Assembly (NCBI RefSeq): GCF_963678635.1
Contig: NC_087062.1
Span: 48,768,552 to 48,832,551, forward strand
Reading direction: 5' to 3'
Source: Symsagittifera roscoffensis
Taxonomy: Eukaryota > Xenacoelomorpha > Acoela > Convolutidae
Length of the DNA: 64,000 bases
This document shows positions 1 through 11,870 of this stretch, piece after piece. Each line of letters starts with the position of its first letter. Within the stretch, counting starts at the first letter, position 1. Position numbers and translations under genes: made by a program. The notes under the pieces are model-generated. The model made no database searches and was not told where the DNA came from. It saw only the letters and a program-made list of their open reading frames with translations.

Positions 1-1285
1 GTATTTTGATATGTACTATTCATGCTTCAACTTTCTTCAATTTCTGGTTTAGTATAATCTGTTGTGATTTGTCTATTATCTGATTTTTCGAGATTATGGA
101 AACTTTCAATGTTTTGGTAATAATTCGAACCAACTGGTGTTTCGTATTCATTTTAAATATGAAGCATGTTTATTAAAAAGGTGTTTTATGTTTCGCTCTC
201 ATCATCTGTGGTTTCACAATGTATGTGATTTAATTGTAATTCCGAAATTTTTGTGTTTCCAATACCGGGAGGGTCTGATTGAGTTTCTTCAGTTGATTGT
301 ACTTGGTTAATCGCCGCTGGTGTTTAGGTGTACTGCTTCTATTGTTTTGTTGAGAACCTGAATATTATGTGTTGTTTCTGTGTGTTGACTGAGAAAAACT
401 TCTTTGTCGATTTGGGTAGTTTTTGTTTCGATATCTGGAAATGTCACGTGATCTAATGTGACTATTGTTGTAGTTTGATCTATTGTTCGGATAGTTTCGT
501 GATCTATTATCTGAGTACTGTCTATTTCTATTATTCCAGTAGTTTTGCTTTCAATTTTATGAGGAATTTCTAGAACGGTTCTTTGAATAATGTCTTTTCC
601 GAGCATTTGAATACGAACGGTTTCTGTTATAATTTGAATAAATACTTCTGTTTGAGTTTGATCTTGAGCAGTTGCTTTGAAACTGATTGTTTGTACTATT
701 AGACCTGCTATATCTAATTTGTGAGAAATTTTGTGAATTTCTTCGACCTGGAGATCTCCCGCGATAGTTATTTTGGTAGGATCGTTGTTGTCTATAGTTA
801 TTATAGATATCTGGGAGTGGTTTTCTGAACTATTTTTACTATGAATATTTTTGTTTGGCAATTTTTGGTCTTTTTTCATTTATTGCTAGAAAGATTTGTT
901 TGGTTCTCTATATTTCTGTGGTTCATTTTGATTATCTTGCTGTTTTTGTCTGCATTCAGCAAAGCTGTGTCCATATCTGCGACAATAATTACACCACTTT
1001 TGAAACTACATTTTTTTCTCGTAGATGTATAAAGTTTAAGTAGTTTTTTGCCAATTCAGTGTCGGAGTCATGATTTATTTTTATTTGTGAGGTTGTTGTT
1101 TCGACATAATTTACGTATTGTAATTTTAAGCTTTCTGTTTCTTCTAATTTCCTAGTGTTTTCAGCTTGTTCTAGTTTATCTACTAGTTTTCGGAAATCTA
1201 TATCGGGTTCTCCAACTGATGATAGATGTGATGCTCTCTTTCTTATGGCTCTTTTACGTAGTTGTGGTATAACAGTCATCATCAA
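1..1285 (-). pseudogene. Family 1 copy A: gag C-terminal part with nucleocapsid zinc knuckle and SR-rich tail (broken)
   Basis: On the minus strand, 1285-989 encodes a helical, charged gag segment matching copy B at 7235-7550. A frame change follows, then a clear CX2CX4HX4C zinc knuckle at 993-952 (CNYCRRYGHSFAEC). Downstream (about 880-300) the same frame encodes a tail rich in Arg, Ser and Asn, as expected for an RNA-binding nucleocapsid. The long open frame at 879-307 is a shadow: it is rich in Ile/Thr because it reads the Arg/Ser/Asn codons one base out of phase, and copy B shows the same effect. The role is RNA binding and packaging inside the retroelement particle. Stops and frameshifts make it non-functional. 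The element runs off the left edge of the window. Confidence 0.75.
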
Positions 1286-3190
1286 GACTTCTGTAATTTT
1301 CGTGTTTTTGTAATCATGTGTATGCTTTTCTTATTACTTGAGAGATAATGCTTTTCATACTAATGTTTCAATTCTTAGTCCGAACTGTTTAATTGTTTCA
1401 TTAGGGAGTCTACGAATTTCTTTCGATAGATTTCTTCGATGTTGTTTGTTCTTTCAGAGTTGAACCTTTCTGAATTTTTTTTTGTGAAACTTTTCAAGTC
1501 TGATTTAATATCTATAGGTAAAACTGAAAATAGTTTTTGGGCTGCGCCATAAAGTGTGATTTGGATTAGAGCTGTGCGTCTATGTAACCAATTTTGACGA
1601 AGTGGCGTTTTTACTGGTTCAGGTCCTATGTTTTAATTTAAAATAGCCGTGACTGCGTTCAAACAATTTTCTACTGAGTAATCGGGATCTGTTCCACTGA
1701 ATCCCATTAGAGGTTTGTTAGAAGATAAGGTATGGATTCATAGTCATTTGGAGTGATTCTGCTGCATTTGGTATTTGAGAAAATTTTGTGAGTTAAGTTT
1801 TTTTGTAATATCATGTTGTTGTAAATAATATGGTAATGGGATTTCAGTTTGCATTTGATTTGGTTGGTAGCTGCTTTGTGTATTTATTGGGTTTTGTGAT
1901 TGGTAATTCTTATTATATGATGCTGAGCTTTGTCTTGTAGGGAAGGTTTGTCTTGATTGTCGTGTTTGTTCATTTTGAGTATAAGGTTCAAAAATATCTG
2001 GTTGATAAAAAGAATCTGGTTGATCAATATTCCAGTTATCATTTCGTTTATTAGTATTAATTCGTTGTTGATTTTAATTGAAATAGTCTTCATTTTCTGA
2101 ATAATGTGATTGACTTCTTGTGAACTGTTTATTAGCTAAATTTTGATTTTGTTGAAAAAATGGGAAGTTTCCGCTACGGTCTATTCTAGCTCGTTGTTGA
2201 TCATTGAAAAAAACTGAGTGAGGATTTTGTTGTGGTATTTTGTTGGTTGTAGTATTGTACCTGTGGTTGATTCTGACTATTTAAATGAATAGATTTTATC
2301 ATTTTAATTTTCGCAAAAAAAATGTAATTATGGTCTGAAAAAATTACTTTTTATTGGGAGTTTTTGTTTATTTGGTTATCGTGATTTCGTTACTGAGCCA
2401 AATGTTTGATATTCCATTTGCGAAAAATTTGGGGCAACATATGGTTTTAATGCGGATTGTATGGTTCTCTGAGGAAATGTAGTGTTTTTATTATGTGTTG
2501 CTGTAAATGTAGGATGAATGGGAGAAATGGTTTCTGGTGTTGTTGTCGGCATTGTTTAAAATAATCCTTCATCAACAGAATGTGATGGGGTTTGGATTTA
2601 TTTTTGTGTGAGATTTTTTGTTCCATTTAGGATATCTTGTGTTTTCATGAAGTTGGAATTCAAATTTTTGTTCCATGTTCTATCAGTAAAGATTGCACTG
2701 TAATTAAAAGGTGTCGCATCAATATTATGTGAAGTTATTCTTAATTAGTTTTTATGTACAGAAAGAGTGGTGATTGCTGCACTTGATATATTGGTTGGTA
2801 TAATTATAAATGAGAGATGAGGCCAATTAGGGTCCCAAACATAATATGTTTGATCTGCCTATATTGTTTCATAGTCTGAACTTTGTGATCTAAAATTTGT
2901 TCTTGATAGTGCAATGAAGTCAAAGTTGTGGACAAAATAATCAGTTATGAACCATGCCAGTGAACCACCCTTGTAAATCATGTTTCACTTTTTGTGAAAT
3001 TTCAGTACTAGTAATGTTTTCACGGATTGTATCTAGAAGTTTTGAGATATGATAAAATTCTTGTGTTACAGTTGTGTGTCGGGATGTTTGAGGTGATGAT
3101 TTATTTTAAGTTTTTTTTAGTTCTAATATAGATATATAACTATAAATAATAGAAAAAAAATTCATTTGAATATTGAATTTTGTGCGTAAC
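1286..3190 (-). pseudogene. Family 1 copy A: gag capsid region (degenerate)
   Basis: Minus-strand translation in shifting frames matches copy B gag (5350-7224). Shared stretches include the capsid-type segment around 1760-1600, where FSGTDPDYS in A corresponds to FTGTDPEYS in B, and a Gln/Asn/Tyr-rich linker around 1800-2300. No continuous open frame exceeds about 70 codons, so the gene is dead. The role inferred from the family is assembly of the retroelement capsid. Identity to B is visibly lower than within family 2, so the copies are old. Confidence 0.65.
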
Positions 3191-4189
3191 ATACTTTTAT
3201 GATTGGGTGTGAGGAAGTGAAAAATTAGTGAAAAGTGGTCAAATTTATCAAAGTAGGATTTTTGAGTGCTCTGGAAATATTTTTGTCATTTTTTTATTCA
3301 TGCCATCAATGAGAAATACTTACTCGGATTTTATGAAAAGTTTTTCAGTTAATTGATGTTTAGTGTTAGGGTCATCTTCTATAGCTGTCCTTTCTATATA
3401 TCGTGCAATAGCGTGGTCGTAATGGTTAATTGGAAATAAAATAGCTTTTTTGCTACGAGTCTATTTAAGGTCTGGTTTAGTCCTATAGTCGTAAAATGTT
3501 TTCATGCAGTGCGGTAGTTAGTTTGTGTAATCTAGATTGACATATTTTATTAGCGGCCGGGTTAGTGTATAAATAGAAGACTAGTGGGTTAGTAAATTGG
3601 CAGTATGAGGTCCATGATAGTGTGGGAAACAAGCTATTTTCATCAACGTAGTTGCGTTGGTCGTTGCTAGTGTTCTGTTAGTGAGGTATTGTGGGAAGAA
3701 TAGTAAATTGTATTTTGAAAATCACTTAGTGTTAGAGTGAAGTGGATGAAGGAAAAATAGCTGGGCTGGTTGGGGTGGTGAAATACTCGGGTTGGGCCTT
3801 GAGATGCTTTCAATTGAAGACTCGGTGGGCTCGAGATTCTACTGTTGTGGGTGTTTGGTCTGAGGATTCAGAGGAGGAAAAGAAATCGATAGCTGATGAA
3901 TTGTTAGTAATTAGTGTTTTGAAGCTGTTGCTTTGATGTGATAAAACTGTCTAGTTCATTCTCTAAAGCTTCAGTGACGGTGCTAGGGGAGGGGGGGGGG
4001 GGGGGCTGGTCACAAAGTATTGGTGTTGCGTCGGTGTAGGACGGGAGGGCTGCGGAGGTTTCATCAGGAAGTTGAGGATGATTTGGATGGAAGGGAAGTG
4101 AGAAAAGGGGGATGGGCTAGGCTACTGAGTTTTGAATTTCATCTGGGGTATCGATATCGGAGTTATTAAATTGTGAAACTGTGTTAAAA
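3191..4189 (-). pseudogene. Family 1 copy A: N-terminal gag block ('block N')
   Basis: Read on the minus strand, this stretch aligns piecewise with 20220-21420 on the plus strand. Both contain an ELDxxIT..QQ helix and end in similar sequence reading FHFLTP or its remnant just before a Met-Leu-Arg-Thr-Lys. In copy A it leads directly into the capsid region, which suggests it is the N-terminal part of gag. Pro/Ser-rich low-complexity sequence dominates. Several stops interrupt it. The right end is cut by an assembly gap. Confidence 0.55.
3991..4005. repeat. G15 homopolymer
   Basis: Fifteen consecutive G on the plus strand, preceded by GGGGA. On the minus strand it would encode a run of prolines in block N. 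Long G runs are sequencing-error prone, so the local reading frame is unreliable. Confidence 0.9.
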
Positions 4190-4389
4190 NNNNNNNNNNN
4201 NNNNNNNNNNNNNNNNNNNNNNNNNNNNNNNNNNNNNNNNNNNNNNNNNNNNNNNNNNNNNNNNNNNNNNNNNNNNNNNNNNNNNNNNNNNNNNNNNNNN
4301 NNNNNNNNNNNNNNNNNNNNNNNNNNNNNNNNNNNNNNNNNNNNNNNNNNNNNNNNNNNNNNNNNNNNNNNNNNNNNNNNNNNNNNNNN
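4190..4389. other. Assembly gap (200 N)
   Basis: Exactly 200 N, a typical fixed-size placeholder, so the real distance is unknown. The sequence at its right edge (4390-4440) is repeated 304 bases further on (4694-4745). The gap therefore lies in a tandem repeat of LTR sequence that the assembler probably could not resolve. Confidence 0.98.
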
Positions 4390-4760
4390 GTACTCTTTAA
4401 TTCAATTGCAACTTTTATGAGTTTACTACAATGAATTATCAGTTTGTGGTTTTGTGATGTTAGTAAGCTGCGTAGATTAGTTCAGTTTACTGTATAATTC
4501 CTTCCAACCGGGTTAAAGGAAAGTTTGAAATGTGTGAAAACAAGTTAGAGTTGTTATCAGTAAAAGTTAAGACTTAAAATTCTTTATTTAAACATTTGAT
4601 CGTGGGCGAGCTGTGCGATTGTGGAAGTAGTTTGTAATTTATGGGCGAGTGAAGGATTCAAATTTATAAAAGAAGAGTCTTGTAAAAAGAATAGTACTCT
4701 TTAATTCAATTGCAAATTTTATGAATTTAGTACAAGGAAATATCAATTTTACTGCTATGG
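4390..4760 (-). mobile_element. Family 1 LTR fragment (5' LTR of copy A)
   Basis: The segment matches 53860-54070 in the same orientation and 22140-22470 inverted. Read on the minus strand it has a TATA-like TTTATAAA at about 4672-4679, a conserved segment containing AGCTCGCCCACGA, then TTTAAATAAA (a polyadenylation-type signal near 4580) and TTTAACCCGGTTGGAAGG near 4500-4518. This order (promoter, transcribed repeat, poly-A signal) is what an LTR carries. The 5-bp terminal details cannot be read because of the gap and the internal 304-bp repeat. Confidence 0.65.
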
Positions 4761-5006
4761 TGGTTTAAATTTATGAACTTACTGCTGTCTTGAGGTAAAT
4801 TTTACTGCTTTAATTAAATACTGCATTTGTTAAAATGAATTTAAAATTTTAAAGACTTTAAATTTTTTTGGACTTTTTTATAGAAGTTACAATTTTTCCT
4901 TTTTTTTATTTGTTTTAAACGATTTGAGTGATGAAATCTAAAACAGACAAGTGAGATATTTGCTAAGAATATTTAGTTGCGTTTGAAATTTATTATTTAA
5001 AAACAC
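4761..5006. other. AT-rich sequence, no gene seen
   Basis: Very AT-rich stretch between the LTR fragment and the small minus-strand ORF. It is related to 21700-22100 at the other block (inverted), so it is probably still element sequence. No coding potential. Confidence 0.5.
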
Positions 5007-5354
5007 TTAATTATACTTACTAACGGTCATCGTTGGCAAAAAAAATCCATTTGAGAAAACATTCTGAATTGTGTTTGATGATGTTAGGAGTTTAGCAAGC
5101 AAGCGGATGCTGTAATTAGTTTGTAGGAGAGGTAATAGAAGCTCGAGTGCTCTGATGATCTTGTGCTCTTCACTACTTAGTGAGAATTCATGCGATGTGT
5201 TTTGAATTAGGTCATAAATCTTATGGTTATATTTAGTGTTATGAATATATTCTAGGATTGGGACCTCGACGGGCTGTATATATTCGTGGGGGACTTTTGA
5301 TGGGTGAGATTCTTTGTCGTTAAAAATTCTGGTTAGTGGGCAAAGTAAATACAT
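5007..5354 (-). CDS. Family 1 LTR-proximal ORF (unknown, 115 aa)
   Basis: An intact 115-codon minus-strand frame whose N-terminal two thirds match a plus-strand segment at 21540-21760 (shared MYxxCPLTxxFN, VPHEYIQP and IEIPILE-type motifs). In both places it lies directly upstream of the family 1 LTR in the element's sense direction. I do not recognise a domain; it is Leu-rich and helical in its second half. Conservation in two copies suggests it was once a real coding segment, perhaps the C-terminus of a variant gag or a 3' accessory ORF. The first codon is uncertain because homology with copy B starts at the same point. Confidence 0.45.
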   Translation of the reverse strand: MYLLCPLTRIFNDKESHPSKVPHEYIQPVEVPILEYIHNTKYNHKIYDLIQNTSHEFSLSSEEHKIIRALELLLPLLQTNYSIRLLAKLLTSSNTIQNVFSNGFFLPTMTVSKYN

Positions 5355-7224
5355 TTATCTTATGTTGAAAATTCCCAAAGAGCAAATTCCTAATGAAGTA
5401 TTTCGAATCATTTATAGCTATTTATCAATATTAGAAAAAACAGAATCACAGGGAACATCACCAGTTCAAACATCAAAACATACAACTTTGAGACACAAAA
5501 TCACAATATTTTCCGAATATTTAAATACAATCCGTGAAAATTTAACCAGTAATGACGTTTCACAAAATGTTAAACACGATTTATAAAAAATCTTAGCATG
5601 GTTCATCAAAGAATATTTCACACATAATCTTGATTTAATCTCACAAGCAAAAAGGAGTTTCAGTTCCCAAAATTCAACAGATGATACAGCATTATCAGAA
5701 TATTCAGATTAAATTTGGGACCCTGAATGGTCTCATACATTATTCATTAACATACCAACAGATACTTCATGTTAAGCCATTTGCACAATTTCTATAAATA
5801 AAGATTATATTAAGGTATACCCACTCTCAACTGATCCTACACCTTTAAACTATAATTCATTTCTAACCGATAGAACAGGAAATAAAACTTTAAATTCAAC
5901 TGTCACACAACAAGAAAATCTAAATGGAACTAGGAATCTCACACAACAAGATATTAAAACATCATCACATTTCGCAAATGAAGAAGTAGTTACCACAGTA
6001 GTAACAACAGCACAACAAAGTATCTCACCAATACATCTAAATCTTACAACTCAAAACCCAAAAATCCAATCTCCAATCTTAGCACTAGTGACACTACAAT
6101 CTACGGTTAAACCCACCATTGAACCAAGATACCCACATGTGAGCTATCAACAATTTCGACCAATGATGAAACCGATACAAAAACAAAGAACATTCACTAG
6201 AAATAACTTTGCAGAACACAATTATAACTATGTAAATAGATCACAAACATCTAAACCTCCTCGCACAAATAAACAAAATCATTTATTTTCACAAAGACAA
6301 AATTTTCAACAACCATTAACAACTTCAGTAAATTTTCATGACCATCCACGAATTTCACAAGACCAAAGTGAAAATTGTCCATTTTTCCAACAGAGTAAAA
6401 ATAATGAACAAAACCAAGGTAAACACAATACACCTTATTATACACCTAATTATCTATCATCAGATGATGATGATTATCATCAACCAAATATTTTTGCACC
6501 ATATACACGAGAACACCGTGCAAAACCACCTCAATCAAATCAAGCATCCAAAAACACAAATTTTTTTCCAGAAAACTCAGCGAATACACAAAATCACCAA
6601 CCATTGCAAACGAAAAACCCAACCTATACACAATCATATCAACCAATACAAAGGCAAAACCCAGTAAACACAGATTATTATCAACCAAAACAAATGCAAA
6701 ATGAAATCCCACTACCCTATTTTTTACAACAACACGAAATAACAAAGAGTCAACTCACAAATTTTTCACAAATACCAAAAGCAGCAGAATCTCTACAGAT
6801 GACTATGAATCCATACCTCACGGGTGGATCATTAAAACAATCAAACAAGCCATTGATGGTATTCACTGGCACAGATCCTGAATATTCTATAGAAGATTTT
6901 TTAAATGCATTCAAAGCAAAATTAATTTTAAACATAGGACCTGAACCCATAAATACGCCACTTCACCAAAATTGAATACATAGACGCACAGCGCTAACAC
7001 AAACCACATTTGATGGCGTAGCTGAAAAAAGATTTTCAGTTTTATCTATAAAAATAAAATCAGATTGGAAAAGAATCAAACAAGAACTTTTGAAAATGTT
7101 TGATTCAGAAAGAAACAAACAGCATCAAATTCGTAGACTACCAAATGAAGCGATCAAACAACTAGCAGTAAGGATCGAAACACTAGTCCGAAAAGCATAT
7201 TCAATAAATACTCATTTATTATAA
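5341..7224 (+). pseudogene. Family 1 copy B: gag (capsid) with in-frame stops
   Basis: A single frame runs from 5341 to 7224 but is interrupted by TAA at 5584, two further TAAs near 5711 and 5774, and TGA at 6973. The longest open piece is 6088-6975 (295 codons), a Gln/Asn/Pro/Tyr-rich linker ending in a capsid-type segment with FTGTDPEYSIEDFLNAF. The frame continues past 6975 with a helical capsid segment. The start is cut at the head-to-head junction with the minus-strand copy near 5340-5354. The role inferred from Ty3-type elements is the structural polyprotein of the virus-like particle. Dead by multiple stops. Confidence 0.75.
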
Positions 7225-7234
7225 AAACACAAAA

Positions 7235-8445
7235 ATGACAGAAATTTTAATGATGACTCTAGCACCCCAATTACGAAAAATAGCAATTAAAAAGAGAGCA
7301 TCACATCCTTACTCAATTCGAGAACCAGATCTAGATTTCAGAAAACTAGTATATAAACTCGAACAAGCAGAAAATACTATGAAACTAGAAGAAACAGAAA
7401 ATCTCAAATTACAGTACTTTAATAATATTCAAACAACAACAACACAAATAAATAATATACATAATTCAGACACAGATTCATCCGAAAAAATCACTGAAAT
7501 TCTGAATATATATATGAGAAAAACCCAAATTTTAAAAGTAAACCATAATTTAAAAAATGGTGTAACTATTGCCGAAGATACGGACACAGTATTGCTGAAT
7601 GCAGACAAAAACAGCAAGACAATCAAAATAAAGCACAAAAGTACAAAGAACCAAATAAATCATTCTAATAATACATGAAAAATGATCAAAATTTACCAAA
7701 CAAAAACATACATAGTAACAATAGCTCTGGAAAACCACTCCCAAATAGCTCAAACCATTCAAGAAATCAATCACCCTATAACTCTAACTACAGATGTAGA
7801 TCACCAGATAAAAGAAATTCACGAAATCCCTCACAAAATTGATATAGTTGATCACACAGTAAAAATAACCATTATCGAAATATTTATTCACGATCAAACT
7901 CAAACCGACACAATTACTCGTTTGAAACCAGTTCCCATTCACACTCTAGGAATAGACACTATTCAAATGATAGATCAAGAAACTCATCATACAATAGACA
8001 TAGAAATTATTCCAACAATAGAAAGAGAAGTTATTCAAATAATCGCAATCAACAATATAACAATCGATCACGAGATTATTCAAAAAATTGTTCAAATCAC
8101 CAAAGATTTAATTATAACAATTAACAAAATAGATTACGAGAAAACTCACAACATAGGAATCAAAACTATAACAGTAGACAAAGATACTACTCTCAATCAA
8201 CTCATAGGAATAACACACGGTATCCAGACTCTCAAAACAAATATAGAAGTAACACACCAAAACATCCGAGACAAATAAATCCAGTACAAATAACTGATGA
8301 AACAAATTCAGACCCCCCTGGTATTGATAACACAGAGACTACTGAGTTCCAATTAAATCACATAAATTGTGAATCCACAGACAGTGACAGTGATATAGAA
8401 AACAAATTTTTAGTCAACTTGATAGAAGTTGAAAGTGATTATTAA
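7235..8445 (+). pseudogene. Family 1 copy B: gag C-terminus, zinc knuckle and SR/N-rich nucleocapsid tail
   Basis: First part (7235-about 7545) is a charged helical segment like 1285-989 on the minus strand. After a frame change, a CX2CX4HX4C knuckle (CNYCRRYGHSIAEC) lies at 7561-7602. The same frame then encodes an Arg/Ser/Asn-rich tail to about 8280 and an acidic end (DSDSDIENKF) closing with TAA at 8443-8445. About five stops break it. The 198-codon open frame at 7682-8278 is an out-of-phase shadow of the SR-rich tail, not a gene. Confidence 0.7.
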
Positions 8446-8598
8446 TCTATTACATAAGAACAACCTTTTCATTCTAAAATTTACGAAAATCATTTCGAAT
8501 TACTTTTAGATTCTCATACTAGACCTAGAAGTAATAACATACCATAAGAACAAATAGTAAATGAAGTAACAACAACCTGAAAAAGAACAAACACCATG

Positions 8599-9154
8599 TT
8601 CTAGAACAAATCACATTTATCAGAATATACCAAAAGAAAAAGTTTTCCAAAAAGTAAAGATTTTCAAACCACCAGTTCTTGAAATATTTTGTTTAATAGA
8701 CTCTGGAGCAGAACCAAAAATCATCAATATTCCAACTTGGAATGAAACCAAAATCCTACACACAAAACTAACACCCATAAAAACAACAAGTAGACTAGCA
8801 ACAGCACAAGGCTCAATTCTAGCAAATTATGGAAAAGCTCAACTTTTCCTTGTTCCCACTAAAACAATGGAACAAAATAAACTTCTAAATAAACCATTTA
8901 AACAAATATTCCATATCACAGATATAAAACACAATATTATTGGAATTCCATTAATCACAAAGTATATACCTACTATTAATATATTAATTAGTAAAATTAA
9001 TATAAAAGATAAATATGCAAAAATGCAAGACACCGCTTTAACTTTCTTCCACAGAATGAACAAACAACCACCATTCTTTTCAAAATTTTACCACATCTAT
9101 AAAAAGAAAGAAAACATCTCAAACCAACCTCAGGTTATATTCATGAATACATAA
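8599..9154 (+). pseudogene. Family 1 copy B: aspartic protease domain
   Basis: Frame 8599-9154 is open for 184 codons. It carries the retroviral-type active-site motif as LIDSGAEPKIINIP (catalytic Asp codon at 8699-8701), followed about 90 residues later by HNIIGIPLI, where these proteases usually have the hydrophobic-hydrophobic-G flap/helix end. The role inferred is maturation of gag and pol. No start codon precedes the motif in frame, so it would be made as part of a polyprotein. The preceding region (8446-8598) has several stops. Confidence 0.7.
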
Positions 9155-9296
9155 AATACATGAAAAACTCAAATTCCGATATTCTTTCTCTACACATGTA
9201 TAACAATTCACCATACAAAATCACCTTACCCTTAGGCTCTTAGGATATTGCGAAACTAATGCAACAACTTTCCCCTCAAAAGAAGTAGCATACAGA

Positions 9297-10520
9297 GTGA
9301 ATAATATATTACAACTATTAGATATATGTCAGTCAACAATCCTGGATAAAGAATTATCAATAAATAATATAATAAGAAATGAAAAAAGGAACACATACTA
9401 TTTCACAAAAACACCTTATTTCAAACCAACATTCAAAATATCACACTTTACAGAACAACAACAAAAATTCTTGACAATGTTCAATTTTCAACATTCCCAA
9501 TTAACACAGAATGAATTTGAAAAATTAGCCGATTTACTTTTAAAAAATCCAAAAGCTTATGCAACATCTAAATTTGACGTTGGAAAAATAAATTCACCAC
9601 TACATTTACCCTTGAAACCTGTCGCCGTTTTCAAAAAACAAAGAGCAAGTAAAGAACCAATTCTTTTACATGACAAAGGCACTAGACTACTTGACATTCT
9701 AAATTAATACGAAATTATATCCCCAAAAAATAAAGAAGAACAACCGAAAGGAAACACCTTTATTAACCCTGCTGTTATCCTTGCCAAAGGAGAATAATTA
9801 AAATAGTTCTAGATGCTAGATACCTCAATTCACTAATTGATGAAACCAAAGGTAATTGGCCAATAGAACCGATCCAAGTAATTTTAACAAAAATAAACGG
9901 TAAATATATCACATTCGCAGACATGAATAAGCATATAACCAAATGCCACTAGATGAACAATCACAACGGTTAACACAATTCGTTATTGGAAATCAACAAA
10001 ACGAATTTAATCGATTATTCTATGGCATATCCATAGGACCAGCAGCCTTCATGAGTAAAATTTTTAGACCACTCATACTTAGCAAAAATGCAATCACATA
10101 TTTTTAGACAATGTTTTTATGCAATCGCAAAAAAAAATTGAAATGTTCATAGTTCTAGAAAAAAAATCATCAAATTCTACAAAAGGAAAACATGAAAGCA
10201 GCCCCAGTTAAATCACATTTCTTCTAAACACGCGTAAAACTTCTTGGACATATAATAGAAAAAGACAGTATATCCCCATTGAAATGAAGAATTGATGCAA
10301 TTCAAAAAGTTCAACCACCGACAAAAAAAAAGAAAATACAAGAGTTTCTTGGAATGTTAAATTTCTTAAGTAAATACGTACATAAAGTGCAATTATACTT
10401 AAGACCATTCTATAATATTCTTAGACAACAAAATACTTTTGAATGGACAACAGAACATCAAACACGATTTGAAGAAAACAAAAAACTTCTCACTGAACAA
10501 ATTTCAAACACAATTCCAGA
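9297..10520 (+). pseudogene. Family 1 copy B: reverse transcriptase (broken)
   Basis: 9297-9707 is an open 136-codon lead-in to RT, with KFDVGK and LHLPLKPVAVFKKQRAS. The palm follows in changing frames: IVLDARYLNSL at about 9800, FADMN at 9916, and QFVIGNQQNEFNRLFYG at about 9980. The active-site YxDD box near 10096-10112 is broken: a frameshift falls in the T-run and the second Asp reads Asn. Thumb/connection sequence (IQEFLGMLNFLSKYV) lies at 10342-10385. RT copies the element RNA into cDNA in the particle. This copy cannot be active. Confidence 0.8.
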
Positions 10521-11200
10521 TCAGAGAGTTTATAGATTTCAACTAATTTTATTGAAATTTCCAAACTTACACAAAGTATGGACAGCAGGAAAAAACCTTG
10601 CACTACCTGATACTCTTAGTAGAAATACACCACCTGAACTATTAAAAAGAAAAACAACAGTTGAAAAACCACAAAAAAAAAAAGTTTATCTCGCCAAAGA
10701 TGAAACTTCACCACGATTAGAATGTAAATACGCAGTAAAAACTGACATAGATCAGTCACACATAAACAATCTACAACATTTTCCACTCTATTTAGACTGT
10801 CAAAAAAAACATTATGAAGTTGATTTATTGGAAACATCTATATTCAAGCCAATTCCATTTTCACATTGGATCAAAAATAGTACTCGAATAAAACGAGTTA
10901 AACAATAACCACATAAAAAGTACCCATTCCCTTCAATAGAAAAGGAAAACCTTACTGATACCATATGTCTATCAGGACCGCTACCAAACGATTCAAAATA
11001 CACGATAAATCAAGTTTTTAATTTTCATGACCAATTTGATACAATACCCCTATCAAAAATCGAATTAGAAACCATTTTTCTACCAACAACAGAAAAACTC
11101 ACACTTGAATTATTACAGAAATACCAAAACCTTGATCCCGTCATCAGACAACTCAAATCATGGCACAAATTTAAAACAAAGCCAACAAAAGCTGATACCA
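10521..11200 (+). pseudogene. Family 1 copy B: RNase H remnant and pol linker
   Basis: Within the open frame 10354-10908 the RT connection (ISNTIPDQ) is joined directly to the C-terminal end of an RNase H/tether region (RVYRFQLILLKFPN, then AGKNLALPDTLSRN). The catalytic core of RNase H, normally about 120 residues, is missing with the frame kept open. The rest (10620-11200) is a charged linker ahead of the integrase, ending with TIPLSKIELE-type sequence. The same linker is seen in copy C at 60605-60360. Confidence 0.7.
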
Positions 11201-11206
11201 CAATCT

Positions 11207-11870
11207 CAGGAAACAAAACACTCCTTAGATACTTCAGAAAATTTAACAACACCACCATAAATGAAAACACAGACATTCTACAAAATCAAACACCTGATTT
11301 TAAAGTACCATGTCTACCTTTAAGTATGATGTTAATCGCATTCAACACTTCCAATACCTTAAAAACAAAAGGACCTTCCGGATCAAAAAAAAACATACTC
11401 AAAATTCATCCAAAGTTTTTACTTTCCAAATGCACCAATTTGGAATAAAATATTATGCAATGATTGCATAACATGCCAATTAAACAAACCATACCCACAT
11501 CAAAAGCAAATAGCAGAAAAACATGATTTTAAAGGACAAACTTCAGGAAACAAAACAATTCTAAGATACTTCAGGAAATTCAACAATACATCCATAAATG
11601 AGAACACAAATATTTTAGAATATCAAACATCAGAATGAAAAGTACCATGTTTACCACTAAGTATGATACTCCAAGCATTTCACACTTCACATTCCTTAAA
11701 CAGTAAAGGACATGCAGAATCAGAAAAAAACATACTCAAAATTCATCCATAATTTTTGATTCCCTAATGCACCATTTTAGATAAAAATAGTATGCAACGA
11801 TTGTATAATATGCCAATTAAATAAATCATATCCAAACCAAAAACAAATTGCAAAAAAACAAGATATTAAA
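11207..11870. repeat. Older tandem duplication of the integrase zinc-binding region (about 330-bp unit)
   Basis: Sequence from about 11207 (TCAGGAAACAAAACA..) reappears from about 11547, and both units run through AACATACTCAAAATTCATCC to the Cys-rich segment. Identity by eye is about 75-80 percent, so this duplication is much older than the 1242-bp one that contains it. Confidence 0.75.

Noticed and set aside
307-879. 190-codon minus-strand frame similar to 7682-8278
   Set aside because: Same out-of-phase shadow in copy A. Similarity between the two reflects homology of the underlying true frame.
4181-4420. 79-codon frame through the N gap
   Set aside because: It consists almost entirely of N; an artefact.
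7682-8278. 198-codon open frame rich in Ile, Thr and Gln
   Set aside because: It reads the SR/Asn-rich nucleocapsid tail one base out of phase. The frame with the zinc knuckle is the real one.
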